NCBI GenBank assembly: GCA_001972305.1
Contig: BDDD01000558.1
Location: 124,001-188,000, forward strand
Direction of reading: 5' to 3'
DNA from: Cephalotus follicularis
Lineage: Eukaryota > Streptophyta > Magnoliopsida > Oxalidales > Cephalotaceae
Length of the DNA stretch: 64,000 nucleotides
Shown: one piece after another, positions 11,411 through 22,989 of the stretch
Numbering within the stretch: the first letter of the stretch is position 1
Layout of the letters: each line of letters opens with the position of its first letter
The notes under the pieces: generated by a model
What the model was told of the DNA's origin: nothing
Database searches by the model: none
Seen by the model: only the letters and a program-made list of their open reading frames with translations
Made by a program: the position numbers and the translations under genes

Positions 11411-12785
11411 GATGGCCACATCTGCTGCGTCTAGCCAAAGACATTAAAGCAAAGCGCTTAGTGGGAGGCAACCCACTGTTTTACTTTTATTTTATTCATT
11501 ATTTTATGTTTTTGTTTCTTTTATGTTTTATATTTTTCAAGTTTTATAGGTATGTTTCGTGTATCGATGGAAGAAGCTATGGACTTGCATGAGCTTCTTT
11601 ACGAGATTCCATGATCATATCCGGTAAACCTGACCCCATCCTTTTTATTTTATTGCATTGCTTCATAATCCTTATTGCTCATTTTTGCATATTTTATAGT
11701 TGTGTTTCATTGCATTGAGGACAATGCAAGATTTTAAGTATGGGGGGTTGTAGTACCATTGTTCATCTTAATTTTGAAAGTAGAAATAAATGTTGATATG
11801 CTTAGAAATAATAGAAAACCCCATAGAGAAATAATAAAAAAATTTATTTTCAAGGAAAAAAAAAGGAATATATCTCAAGGTAGGAGTTTATGTGAGAAAA
11901 TAAATGCAAATGAATAAAAAGACCGTCTTGTATGTGTTCGAAGTTTCATAAATCTTAGTAAGGAGAAAGACAAGGAATTAATGTTATTGGAGATAAAAGA
12001 AGAAAAATAATGTATATTTTAGCTCTTTAAATTCAGTCTTGGTTTGTAGACTATTTGATTCGAGTAATTAAGCCTTAGAGGTGTTTTACAACTAGTTCCT
12101 TAAAGCCAACTGGTTTGAGAGTAACTGGTCGAAAGCTCGCTACATGGATCCTATAGAAAGCTTAAGAGATCAAGACATTGCACGAATTTAACTTGGTAAA
12201 ATCTGAAGCTATTTAGTACTTTGAGTGTCTGGTGTTTGCTCCATCCATGACATTTTAGATGGAAAATAGTGGAAGAATGAATAAAAATAGAAAAAGAAAA
12301 GCAAAAGAAAGAAGATGTGTATGAGTACTAAAGTTCTTTGTCCGACTCAGAACTAGGATTTTATGTTGCTAAGAATGCATATTTTGATTGGTTTATATAT
12401 TGTGGAATAAAAGAAAATTTATGTAGTAAACTCCTTAATTAAGATGTGTTTTGATTCTAGAACTTGGAACAAGATAATAAAATTCAAGTATGGGGGTGTT
12501 CTATGAATTTTTAAGTTGAGATACATTTTGCCTCTTGTCAAAATTTTGATGAACTGAATTTTGTATGTTTATTAACTTGGAAAACACTCACGAGACAAAA
12601 CTCGTCCACTAGGGACACCTAGGGGTTTAAAGGTTTGTTGCATCCACTAAATGCAATCGTGATTCTTACGAAAGTGAGTTAGGTTTTTGTGTATGTGTTC
12701 TGTTTTTGTTTTTGTGTTTTTGTTCTTGTTTAAGCTTTCCATATTGTTTGCTTGAGGACAAACAAAGTGCAAGTATGGGGGTATT
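11411..12785 (+). other. Athila 3' non-coding region and polypurine tract, copy 2
   Basis: Same AT-rich region as 4861-6238, ending in GTATGGGGGTATT just before LTR 3. Nothing else is seen in it. Confidence 0.75.
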
Positions 12786-14340
12786 TGATAAGCATAAAAA
12801 TGTGTTATTTTTAATGATATAATTATTATATTTTTATGCTTTGAACATATTACTTTGGTTGTATTTGATTGATTTTCAGGTTAGAAACCAAAGATATCAA
12901 AATGCAAAAACATGGGTCAAATTAGCACAAATTGAGAGCAAGGAAATCCAAGAATGAAGAAATAGCAAAATTTTGCAGAAAATAGAGGAAGACGTCAACG
13001 CCTATCTTTAAGCGTCAACGCCTAGCCCTTAAGCCCTGTCGGTTTCGAGGATAGCGTCAACACTTTGTGCTTCACCTGGAGAAAATTTGCAGAACTATGA
13101 TCTTCGTCAACACCAATCCTATTGGCATTAACGTGCTGAGAATTCAGTATTTAGGCATCAACGCCATGATATAGACAACGCCATAATTACACAATTCGAA
13201 CTGTAGCTTACACGTTGACACGCAAAGAGGAAGATGTCAACGCCATCCTGCTTCACAACCCAAGCGTCGATGCCCAAATCATAGCGTCAACGCTTAACAT
13301 GCATATCAGCTCAAGTACGCAAGATAAACGTCGACACTTAGTGCATTCAACATATCAAAGCGTCAACGCAAAACGCCAAGACGTCGACGCCTAAATCATA
13401 GCGTCGATGCCCATGACGTATCAGGCACCAAATTTGGAAAGTTTTTACAATTTTAGTTAGATTGTAACAGCTAGATTTTTTTCCCTTTTTTATGCATTAG
13501 GTTAGAGTATAAAAAGGAAACAATAAGTCAGGATTGAAGAGAGGCTGGTTAGAACATGAAACAAAAAGAAGAAAAGTGGCTGCTAGATGAAGAATTCTTT
13601 AAAGATTATTGCAGCTACCATCGCCATGATCGGCTAAGTTTCTTAATCCCTAGATGTAGATGAACCCATGTTATATATATATTTTCAGTTTTGGTTTTCA
13701 AGTTTAATTGCATGTTTGTGAGACACTTTTTTTTGTTAATGTATTGGAACATTGATGAGAGGAATTTTTAATGATATAAAATATGTTTTGATGATTTAGT
13801 GTTACTAGCTCTAATTCATTCACATCATGCTATATATTTCTATGTGATCGAACCAAAGACATCCTTTAACCAATCAACCTTTTGAGAGTATCAAGGTTTG
13901 ACAGGATAGGTTGTACCTAGGCTAAATCACTAGTATGATGTGTTAATTTGCTGTGCTATTAAACCAGAATTTGTGCCATGAATTTGAGTATATATATATA
14001 TATATGCATGAGGGGATTCTCACATCTATGAGATTGCTTTCTCATATCATTTTTCTTATTTATTTATTTTGTTAGTTTACATTAAATATTTGCTCTGAAT
14101 TATTTAGTTTTTCATTAAAGTAGTTTACTTCAAAACCAATCATATTTTCACAATTTACTTTATTTGCATTGTTAGCTTAGATTAAATTAATTCAGTGTTC
14201 ATATTTTTTTTTGTTTAAGTGCACGCTAATTTCATTTATATTGCATGTCATCATAGCTCTTCGTGGGAACAATCCCTACTTTCCATTGTGCTAAATTGTT
14301 AGATTATGGTAATTTTGATTCAACTTAACGACACACATCA
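12786..14340 (+). repeat. LTR 3 (3') of the Athila composite
   Basis: Starts TGATAAGCAT and ends ACACATCA, 1555 bp, directly followed by the second CTTAT. It keeps the palindrome cluster (about 12990-13430) and the TATA-like box near 13506 that LTR 2 has lost. Confidence 0.92.
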
Positions 14341-14345
14341 CTTAT

Positions 14346-15600
14346 ATTGAAATCTTCCTTCTTTGAACAATCCCAAATACAATGACATTGACCCACAACG
14401 ATTTCAATTCCTTAATCAATGGTTGTAGGTAAACATCGATGTTTCGTCCAGGATTTTTAGGTCAAGGTATGATCAATGACAAAACATAAATTGTCTTTTC
14501 ATACACATCCAATGAGGCAAGTTGTATGGCATAACAATCACCGACCATGTTGAGTGAGAACTGCAAGACTGACCAAAGGGATTGAACCCATCAGATTCAA
14601 GGCCAAGTCTAACATTCCTAACCTCTGAAGCAAATGAAAGGTGTGTGACATCAAAATGCTTCCACGCTTTAGCATCAGACGGGTGCTTCAAAAAATCAGA
14701 ATCATAATCTCTCTCTCCACTATACCAAGTCATGTGTGGAGCAATCTTCCGACACATATACATCCTTTGTATCCTAGGCGTCAAAGGAAGATACCTCAAC
14801 AACTTCTGAGGAATTACTTTGCTAATCCCCTAAGAATTATTTGGCTTATACCTAGACGCCCCACAGGTGGGACAACTCTTTGTTATCGCATGCTCCCCCC
14901 AATACAAAACACAATCATTCAGGCATGAATGGATTTTTCGGCAGTCAAATCCGAGTGCTCTCACCATCTTCTTCGTCTCATAATAATTTGGTGGAAGAAT
15001 CTCTCTTTTTGTCAACAAATCTTCCAAAAAACCAAGCAAAGCATCAAACGAAGTGTTGCTCCAGCAGTTATCGAATTTTAACTGCAGCAACCGATTCATT
15101 GCAGATAACTTAGTGTACTTCTTTCAGTTAGGGTATAACGGTTTTTCTGCAGCCCTTAGCAATTCAAAAATACTCCTTGTATGAGCATTAGGGACAGAAG
15201 GACCAGAAGAACCATTATCATCAAACCTCGAAGGTTGATCAACAAAAGCTAGCCCCACAACATTTGTTATCATTACCTCTGTGTCATCTCCCGACAAGTG
15301 TCCATCATCAGCAAAGTCTACCCTTTTCCTCTTACACATGTGCCCAACTATAGGTTCTCCATGCATATACCATCGATCGTAATCAGGAAGTATACTATTC
15401 TTCATCAAATGCAGCCTAACCATTTTGATATCTTGATGCTTTTTTGTTTTTAAATTTCACACATGGACATATAATTTGGCCCCTAACCATAACATCACGA
15501 GACTGAGCAAAAGATATGAAGTCTTCAATCCCTTTTCTGTATTCAATGCCCATCTTGTGAGCTCCAACCACTTTTGGACCCACTCCCTATTAGATGCCAT
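14346..15600 (-). pseudogene. CACTA transposase (TNPD / transposase family 21 type)
   Basis: Cut-and-paste transposase of the En/Spm group. The likely start is the ATG at 15600 (MASNREWVQKW), the position of the plant transposase-associated N-terminal domain. After a frameshift the frame continues GIEDFISFAQSRD and VRGQIICPC. Further blocks: a linker (15124-15423), CPTCGASRYKPN (about 14850), and the family 21 core with LTPRIQRMY, HPSDAKAWKHFD, RNVRLGLESDGFNPFG and MPYNLPHWMCMK (14473-14802). Homology continues through 14346-14472 (IDVYLQ-like, in broken frames) and resumes at 22-1 beyond the Athila insertion. Several frame breaks and the 14.3-kb insertion make it inactive. Confidence 0.87.
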
Positions 15601-17264
15601 ATGAACTGTACAACAATAATGTAATTAATTCTAACAATATATCATCAAGAACTCATTTTCAAAAAGAAATGGCCTTGAAAATGGAAGATCGCATATATAT
15701 AATTCATCTGAAAACGCATTCTCGATCGCACATTTGTCCCAGCACTCCTACAAGGTATGGCTCTATCCAATTCCCGAATACGTACTACCAACAATACTAT
15801 TATCTTACATATTTTGTTTGAGAAAATTTCTGCAGCATCTCCCCGTAGTTCCTCAAGTACACAAATTAAAGTGAATTGATTAGTTTAATTATGTAACCAA
15901 GGAACAATAGTAGGGAAGTGTAACCGAAATTTTCTAGAAGAACAATGTATCCAAAATAACGATATATCCTACTGTAGAAATACGTGTGCGAAAACTATCC
16001 GACTTGGACAATTCATGATTCACCCTTATTTAATGAATCATGAATGGGAATAAAAGGTTTATAACTCGAGACTCATGTTTATAATGTGAACAATTCAAGT
16101 GCGTAGCATCACAATCAAAAGCAACAATACGATTATATTCATCTAATTATATATACAAAATAATAATAAGGAAGCCAAGTGTGTGTGTGTTATTTTGGTT
16201 CTTTTATTTTTATTTTTTGTTGTGTGTGTAGTGCTCCTATACACAAATATGCCTCTACACACAAATATGCAATATATATAACTTAGCATAAAATTCGTAA
16301 GGATTGTCATGATATAAGTTCTACAAAAAGGTAGTACTTAAAACTTTTTTAAGAATAGCCTTTATACAACAAAAGGTCTCTCACGACAATATATTATACG
16401 CATGCATTGTATATTTATCATTGGAACCGTGACCATAAAGCAAATTAATCTTATGAAGTTATCAAACTTTTCATATATTTATTGAAATAATAACTGTCTC
16501 AACAACCAAATAATATATCGCTTTCCTCACCCTGAATTTGTTTGAAGAAGTAGTGTAAATGTGTTCATTATTTTGTACTAAAGATTTAATAATTTCAATA
16601 AAACACTTGGGGAAAGAAATGTTGGGCATATGGCTTGGAGTCTTTGGACTCTTCATTATGGTGACGGAGTTGATCGAGAAGAGAAATATTTGAAACATAA
16701 TAAGTTGCTTTTAAGGGGATAATTGTTCTACTTCTACATTAAACGTTTATGTAATGTAGTATCGATCTATTTAGCCTTGTTGTTTTTTATTTATCGGTAC
16801 AACTTTTTGAAGTTGCAAAGTCACTCCAACTAGGAGAGAAACAACTTCCAACTGGGAGAGAAGCAACTTGTATCTATATATTTATATAGTATATATATCN
16901 ATTAACCTAATGTGCAGGAAAGAAATTACAATTTTGCACTGCATTAAATCAAACATAGATCAAACAAAAAAAAAAACAAAGCAAAATTGAAAACAAAGAA
17001 AATCTAAACACTAGTCTATTTAGTTTTAAAAAGAAAATTAAAAAACTAAATTAAAAATGTGAGTACCTGGTGGTTGGTGCTTGAGTTGATGCTGCTGCCT
17101 CCGCCGTTGCGATAGTGGTAGGCTCGGTTTTAATGGCCTTACAAACGGAGAGAGTGTGTGAGAGACAAAGGGAGAGAGAGGAAGAGATATCACAACAATG
17201 AGAGAAAGAAGACTTACCTCCAGGGACCGAAGATGCCGTCGGAAGTGGTGGCTCGAAATCACAG

Positions 17265-17314
<50 letters not shown>

Positions 17315-17374
17315 GCGTTTAGAAAGAGAGAAACAAGTCGTGAAAATAGAAAAGGAAAAGGGCGGTCAAGTGGG
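15601..17374. other. CACTA 5' region, no gene recognised
   Basis: AT-rich sequence between the transposase start and the subterminal repeats. It contains a GA dinucleotide run at 17268-17312 and one undetermined base (n) at 16900 next to a TA-rich stretch. Short open frames here show no family motif. Confidence 0.6.
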
Positions 17375-17683
17375 GTAAACGACGTTTATGACGGACTTCA
17401 TATTCCATCACAAATTTGTGACGGAATAAGTAACTATGTCACAAATTTATGACGGAGTAAAATGTTCGTCACAAAGTTCTGATCATATTTCTGATTTTTT
17501 TAAATTTGGGCATAAATTTTGTGACAGATTATTAAAACTTTGTGATGTACTTTTTGACAGAACGAGGACTCTGTCTGAAATCCGTGACAAACTTTATGAC
17601 ATAATCATTTAATCCGTCACAAAATTCTAAGAAATTTGTGACGGAATTTATGTCTGTCACTATTTACCTATTTTCTAGTAGTG
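17375..17683 (-). repeat. CACTA subterminal repeats and terminal inverted repeat
   Basis: Many copies, in both orientations, of a motif close to TTTGTGACGGA, ending in the terminal repeat CACTACTAGAAAATAG on the minus strand. Such subterminal arrays bind the element's own proteins in En/Spm-type transposons. Confidence 0.85.
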
Positions 17684-17771
17684 ATTCTTGGAATAGATCA
17701 CATACACGATGGAACATGCTTGGTCCCTTCATTACCTTAAGGCCATAGCCTACATCATTCATCTTAGTCAG

Positions 17772-18265
17772 TGATAAGGGAAGAATTCTTATACAAATAA
17801 GACACTGACACGTGTCACCATGAAGACCAACTGACGGAGGGAAAGCATCTTTTAAACACAGGCGTTCCCACTCTTAAATGGGGGTGATAATGAGGAGATA
17901 ACTTCTCCAATTAAATATCAGGAAATGCTCGACGTTTCCAAGGGACCATTAATTTCCTCCATGATGATGAACAAGTCAGAGACAGTTACAGCAGGTACAC
18001 CTATAAATATCCCCAAGAAAGACGTTGAGGGGGTTGACTAATTGACAATATAGTGTTATTATCTTCATTGGAAATCAACTGACTTAAGCATCAAAGGGTC
18101 CCCGAGAGTGAAAACTCTTGGAATTTCTATAGTTTGTTTTCTATGTGTGCAGGAAAGACCAGAGTACGGAAACCCAGTGCCTTCTTTAGAGCATCCAATG
18201 CTTTTCCCAGCAAATCAAACCTCCACACTTGGGGGACTGATGTGAAGTTGATTTATGTATCAACA
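17772..18265 (+). repeat. 5' LTR of the Tat-like element
   Basis: Starts TGATAAGGGA and ends TATCAACA. A TATA-like CCTATAAATATCC lies near 18000. The primer-binding-site-like TGGCGCCGTTTATGGGAA begins at 18268; I do not name its tRNA. Confidence 0.85.
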
Positions 18266-18302
18266 GTTGGCGCCGTTTATGGGAAACGAGACGTAAATGG
18301 AT

Positions 18303-19832
18303 TCAACAATGCCTCCGAATAAATCTAACCCTGCGACCACACTTGGTCAAGCTCCTCTCACCAGTGAGCAATTTAACCAGCTCCTCCAAGAGATGTGAAG
18401 GCTCACTATACTGCTGGCAAATAATTTGGCCAGCCAAAATCAAGTTGGACCAAGCCAACCAACCACAGAACAACCGTAACCTCAAGAGGCCAGGCAAAAC
18501 CCACGGTGGGAGGCCACGTGCCCTCCAAGGCGGTCAGAGATTGATACATCTTTAAGAGCAGAGTCCTTCAGTGCAAGGGATTATAATTATGATCCCTAGC
18601 AAGACCTACCAAAGTAAGATCCATTGGAGGAAGACTACTCAAATTCTTACGCAGACGAGGAGAAGCCCCATGCACATTCCTACGCGTCTCATAGAACTGA
18701 ATCACGGCCAAGGAGTAGGTCAGACTACTCGGTCAGACCAACCGGAGGGCCATCGTAAATCTCTAGCAAGTCTAGGGATCAAGGGGATATCTAGCAGACC
18801 ATAAATAAGATGTTTGCAAAGATGAAGAAAAGGCTCAGAGGAGCCGAGCAGACGAAAGGATACTTGTTAGAGGTGCGGAACCTAAACTGCACTCCCTTCG
18901 CTCTAGAGATATTGAAGGAGCCTATGTCGAGAAGGTTCAAGTTCCCAACGTTTAGAGAATGTGACAGTTCCTTTGACCCAATACAGCATGTGAGGTACTA
19001 CACCCAGATCATGCTAGTGCATCAAGCTTCAAACGTAGTCCTTTACCGAGGACTTCTGGAGACCTTTATTGAAGCAACGCAGACGTGGTACTCTACGATG
19101 ACTCTGAAGTCAGTGGCAAACTTCGAGCAATTCAGTGAGATGTTTGTCACCAAATTCATAAATAGCACCACCTAGAGGAAGAGCTATACTCATCTGATCA
19201 ACGTGGTGCAAGGAAAAAATGAATCCATCAAAGACTACCTAACTCGATTCAATAAGGAATCTCTGATGGTAAAAGACCTGGAACCTTCCTTTGCTCTGCC
19301 AGCCATGAACAGGGGGTTGAGAGACAACTCAACTTTCACTTTCTCCCTGATGAAGAAGTTAGCCTTAGACATGGCAGACCTCTTTAGAAGAGTTGAAAAA
19401 TATGTAAATACAGAGGAGGGTCTGGAGGCTAGAAAGGAGAAGATCCCTTGGTCTGACTATCAAGAGAAGAATCAGAAGAGGAAAGGGGGGCCAAAGCTAA
19501 CGAAAGATGACTTGAGGCATAAACTCTCCAAGAGGAAAGACTCATCATAAAGGGGATCACAAATCCCCAATTACAATACTTTCGCCCCTCTCACGGAGAC
19601 GCGGACCAGAATTCTGGCAGTGGAGAAGGAGAAAGTTCAAATCCAATGGCCAGCCCCTTTGAGATCCTCAGCATACAAGAGGGATTCAAGCAAGTACTGC
19701 CGATACCATTGTGATCATGGGCATGATATGGAGGAGTGTAGGCATTTAAAAAATCAGATAGAAGACCTGATCCACAAGGGCTATATGAGGAAGTATGTGG
19801 ATAAGGAGCGCAGAGAAGAAGCTCCACAATAA
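18303..19832 (+). pseudogene. Tat-like gag
   Basis: Gag polyprotein of the element. A decayed N-terminal part (18303-18800) is followed by the gag domain: FKFPTFRECDSSFDPIQHV (about 18930) and TWYSTMTLKSVANFEQFS (about 19090). A TAG near 19173 breaks it, and it resumes at 19203 (GKNESIKDYLTRFNKE). A second break lies near 19550. The C-terminal part (19620-19832) has a zinc-knuckle-like CRYHCDHGHDMEEC then LIHKGYMRKYV, the usual link to protease in Tat-type elements. Sequence continues to the solo-LTR insertion at 19885. Confidence 0.85.
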
Positions 19833-19884
19833 GCAGAAGAGCAACAACCTAGAGGTGTGATACACACTATCTCTGGAGGGATCA

Positions 19885-21928
19885 TGTAATGCCGAAAATT
19901 TTGAATGATAATGTTAAGGAGTAAGTTCTTGTACTTGGTATCTTGTTTACATCATGTGTTATGTTGAAATCGTCGTTTACAGGAGATAAGGCATCGACGG
20001 TGTAGTTTAAGCGTCAACGCTTAGCCTTAACCATCGAAATGGATGCTTCACACGTCGACAAGACAAGACAAAGTCACCTAAGCGCCGACGGTTTATTAAA
20101 GCAGCGACGCTTTGAGAGTAACCATCGACACTTGGACCTATTCTAATGCCAGTTAAAAACAAAGGGTTTTCAACTTGGACAAACTCCTCTAACCGACAAC
20201 GCTTAGACAAAAGAAACATCGCTTGGTTGTAACCGACGAAGCCCTAAATTTAAGCTTAAACACTTTGGAGTCAAGTATTTCAGTTGACCTAGATGAGTCC
20301 AGAAAGCAGAGACGCTTTAAAGTGAAGCGTCAGCGCTTTGACCGGTGAGGAAATTGAAGAACTCAGAACAAGCCCGTAAGCGACGACGCTTAAAAGTGAA
20401 GCGCAGACGCTTTAGACTGCAGAGTAGTTGCCAAATTTGACTTTTCTTAATTTAGTGAGTAAATTAAAATTAATAATAAGACAAGTGTCAAGCCAAGAAG
20501 AGAGGAGACCAGATGTTTTATGTTGGTATGCCAAGTGTCACCATTTGATTGGTAGAATTAAGCACATGAGCAACTAAAGGAGGTGACTCATAAGAGAAAG
20601 GGAGAAACTTTCTCCCCAAGAAACTCAGCCTATATATACATGTGTGTGACCTAAATTAAGTTAGTTTAGCTGAAAAGAAAGTGTTTTCTGTTGAGAGTAA
20701 GAAGGAGAATTCAGCAAGGGAAAGAGAAAAGGAAATCTAAACAAAAGTAAGGAAAATTCAATACCCATTTTTACTAAAGTTCCTCTGTTATTTTCTAAGA
20801 TTATACAGCAGATTGTTTTATTCAAATCTTACTCATTTCTTGATGAAATTTAGAATGATTTAATGTTTTGGAAACTTCAAGATGTCTAATTTAACTGTTA
20901 TTCTTTGTGATTTTCGAAATTCAGACGAATTCTTGATGAAAATCCCTGTTTCATTTTACTGCTCATATACTGCTAGAATATAGAACCAATGACTTTAAAA
21001 ATTCATATAAGATTCAATTCTCAACTAAATTTTATGAACCTTATCTTCTTGAATTCATGGATATGTCTACTTTAATTTCTATGTTTTATGTTTTCTCTGA
21101 AAGTGATTATTTCTATATGAAATGCCAATTTTAGAAATGTTATGTAAAGCTGTTTTATGAATGCTTTTGAGTTAATTACTCAAATGAAGAGAAATGCTTT
21201 ATGAATTGTGAAAGGAAATGAAATGAAATGAACCACCTTAGATTGAAATCCAAGGAGAATGAATCCGAGATGGATTAATGTTATAGAGAGAGATACTCAA
21301 GGACATGCATGTGATGTAAGGATAGTAATAGGAGAGTGCACAATGCCCCGGTGAAGCGGAGTGAAAGGGTTCATTAAGTTTATAAACTATAAATGTTATG
21401 AAATGTCCTGGTTATGTGTTATAAATAGAAAATGGAATGTTATAAAGTATGTTTACTATGAAAAACCTTACTGGGCTATTTAAAACTCATTCCTTTCAAT
21501 GTTGTTTTCAAATAAAATGTTTTCAGGAAATGATTGAATGAAGGATGCGAGCTTTAGAGGAAGCTCATAAGAAGAAGTCTTGAGAAAGAAAATGTATTAT
21601 GCAATAGCGTTTGCATGTACTGATTTTGGGAATGTAATAAGATAATGTTTTTCCGCTGTGTGATGTTTTAAGACAAATGATGCTTAAAGACAAATGATGC
21701 TTGAATGTAAAAGATATGAATGTGATGGTTTATGACATCTTTAGATAAGATGATGATGTTTGAAGTTTGAACTCAAGGTTATGGAATATGTTAAAAAGTT
21801 TAATTTAATGATTTATGTTAGCATTAGGCAAGAATGCTAAAAGGCAAAATGGTTCACCCCATGTAACGCACCGACTCCTTGTAGCTCGCTTTAAGCATTT
21901 AAAGTGAACTCGGATCGGGGGTGTTACA
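19885..21928 (+). mobile_element. Solo LTR inserted in the Tat-like element
   Basis: 2044 bp starting TGTAATGCCG and ending GGGTGTTACA, flanked by a perfect GATCA at 19880-19884 and 21929-21933. No internal coding region is present, so this is an LTR left after recombination. It has a palindrome cluster (19991-20410), a TATA box (TATATATACA, 20631-20640), and a long AT-rich R/U5-like part. The TGTAA...TTACA ends suggest a chromovirus-type Ty3/gypsy family, which I infer only from the ends. Confidence 0.9.
19991..20410. promoter_or_regulatory. Phased palindrome cluster in the solo LTR
   Basis: Decamers related to GCGTCGACGC start at 19991, 20011, 20031, 20052, 20082, 20101, 20122, 20190, 20230, 20306, 20327, 20380 and 20401. 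Many steps are 19-21 bp. The cluster ends about 220 bp upstream of the TATA box. Several sites read ACCGAC or GCCGAC, the core of the drought-responsive DRE element, which may be chance. Confidence 0.65.
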
Positions 21929-21933
21929 GATCA

Positions 21934-22910
21934 CGTTTGGAGACAATGGCAGCCAGGCCAGAAAGGCCTATGCAAGACAGACCTTTTCCATTCAACAACG
22001 ACACGCACAGGGAAAAAGGTTGAAAATTGGTGGAGAATATGAGGTGATATCCTTCTCAGAGTCGGATATGGAGGGAGTACGTCTCCCTCATGATGATCTA
22101 GTAATGATCACTCTTCTGCTGGAGTTGTTCACCATGAAGAGAGTCTTCCTAGATAGCGGGAGCTCAGCAGACATCCTCTAAAACCAGCATTTGATCAACT
22201 GAGGATTCTAGAGAACCGGTTAAAACCGGTGAAGACTCCTCTGATAGGTTTTGCTGGAGATATAGTCCATCCATTGGGATCCGTTGCCTTGTCTATCATT
22301 GCAGGCTCACCCCCTCGCCAAACCCAGATGCAGATGACATTCCTAGTGATTGATACACCAAGCCTTACAACGCAATAATTGGGCACCCAAGACTTAACTC
22401 AATGGAAACGATAGTGTCGACAAGGCACCTACTGGTGAAGTTCCCAACCAGGTTTGGTGTGGGATAGATCAGAGGAGATCAAGAAGTTGTAAGGAAGAGT
22501 TATCAGATTGCTGTAACTAATAAAAGGAAGGAAAAGGCCTTTCTCATAGCAAATGTGAAGATCAGAGGAGGAGACGAAGGCTTAATACATCTTTCCCCCT
22601 TATTTCTGGGTTCAGCTCTAGGCGTCAGAGAACAGGTGGAGTCTGAGTGTCCAAGACCAGTAGAGGATGTGATGTAACTGCCTTTAGAAGAAGGCAATTC
22701 AGAAAAGGTCTTCCAGACTAATTCTGAGCTGGGAGAAGTGGAGAATAAGGAATTGATTACGTTCCTCAAAAATAATAAAGATGTATTCACCTTGTCTGCA
22801 GAAGAGGTCCCGGGGATCAACCCTGAGATAATGGTTCACAAACTCAGACTCAATGTAGATCCAACACGGCCCCCGACCATGCAGAGGAAGAGAAATACCT
22901 AGGACTTAGA
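21934..22910 (+). pseudogene. Tat-like protease and start of reverse transcriptase
   Basis: Continuation of the frame cut by the solo LTR. It reads GSQARKAYARQTF, then EVISFSESDMEGVRLPHDD, then the protease active site FLDSGSSADIL (about 22150-22181), followed by a stop and frame changes. Later pieces match the protease C-terminal half (VGHPRLN-like, 22370-22400) and the RT lead-in ELITFLKNNKDVFTLSAEE and MVHKLRLNVD (22750-22870). Homology is lost after MQRKRNT near 22900. The RT active site, RNase H and integrase are missing. Confidence 0.82.
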
Positions 22911-22989
22911 ATTCTAAGCACTTGAGGAAGTACTATAAGTAAAGTATGTACAAATATTCAATCCATTCAATAAAAATGATGTTTATTTA

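Larger units (their letters stand above)
23..14340 (+). mobile_element. Athila-like Ty3/gypsy composite with three LTRs
   Basis: Three long terminal repeats (23-1581, 6239-8129, 12786-14340) alternate with two near-identical internal regions. The outer ends are TG...CA and are flanked by a perfect 5-bp duplication, CTTAT, at 18-22 and 14341-14345, so the whole 14.3 kb entered or was resolved as one locus. Each internal region has a primer-binding site after the LTR, gag, aspartic protease, a collapsed pol, a long AT-rich 3' region and a polypurine stretch. The Athila assignment rests on the gag block NPGWRNHPNF, the RSGR motif after gag, and the tRNA-Asp-like primer site. No env-like frame is seen. 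The element is not autonomous: RT, RNase H and most of integrase are missing. Confidence 0.9.
14346..17683 (-). mobile_element. CACTA (En/Spm) transposon, 5' part up to its terminal repeat
   Basis: Consists of the transposase (14346-15600), about 1.7 kb without recognised coding sequence, subterminal repeats and a terminal inverted repeat. The minus-strand terminus is CACTACTAGAAAATAG, complement of 17668-17683. The other end lies left of the window. The flanking 3 bp (ATT, 17684-17686) would be one copy of the 3-bp duplication typical for this superfamily. Confidence 0.85.

Noticed and set aside
17198-17452. Open frame with an arginine/glutamate repeat
   Set aside because: It is a translation of the GA dinucleotide run and the CACTA subterminal repeats, with no family motif.
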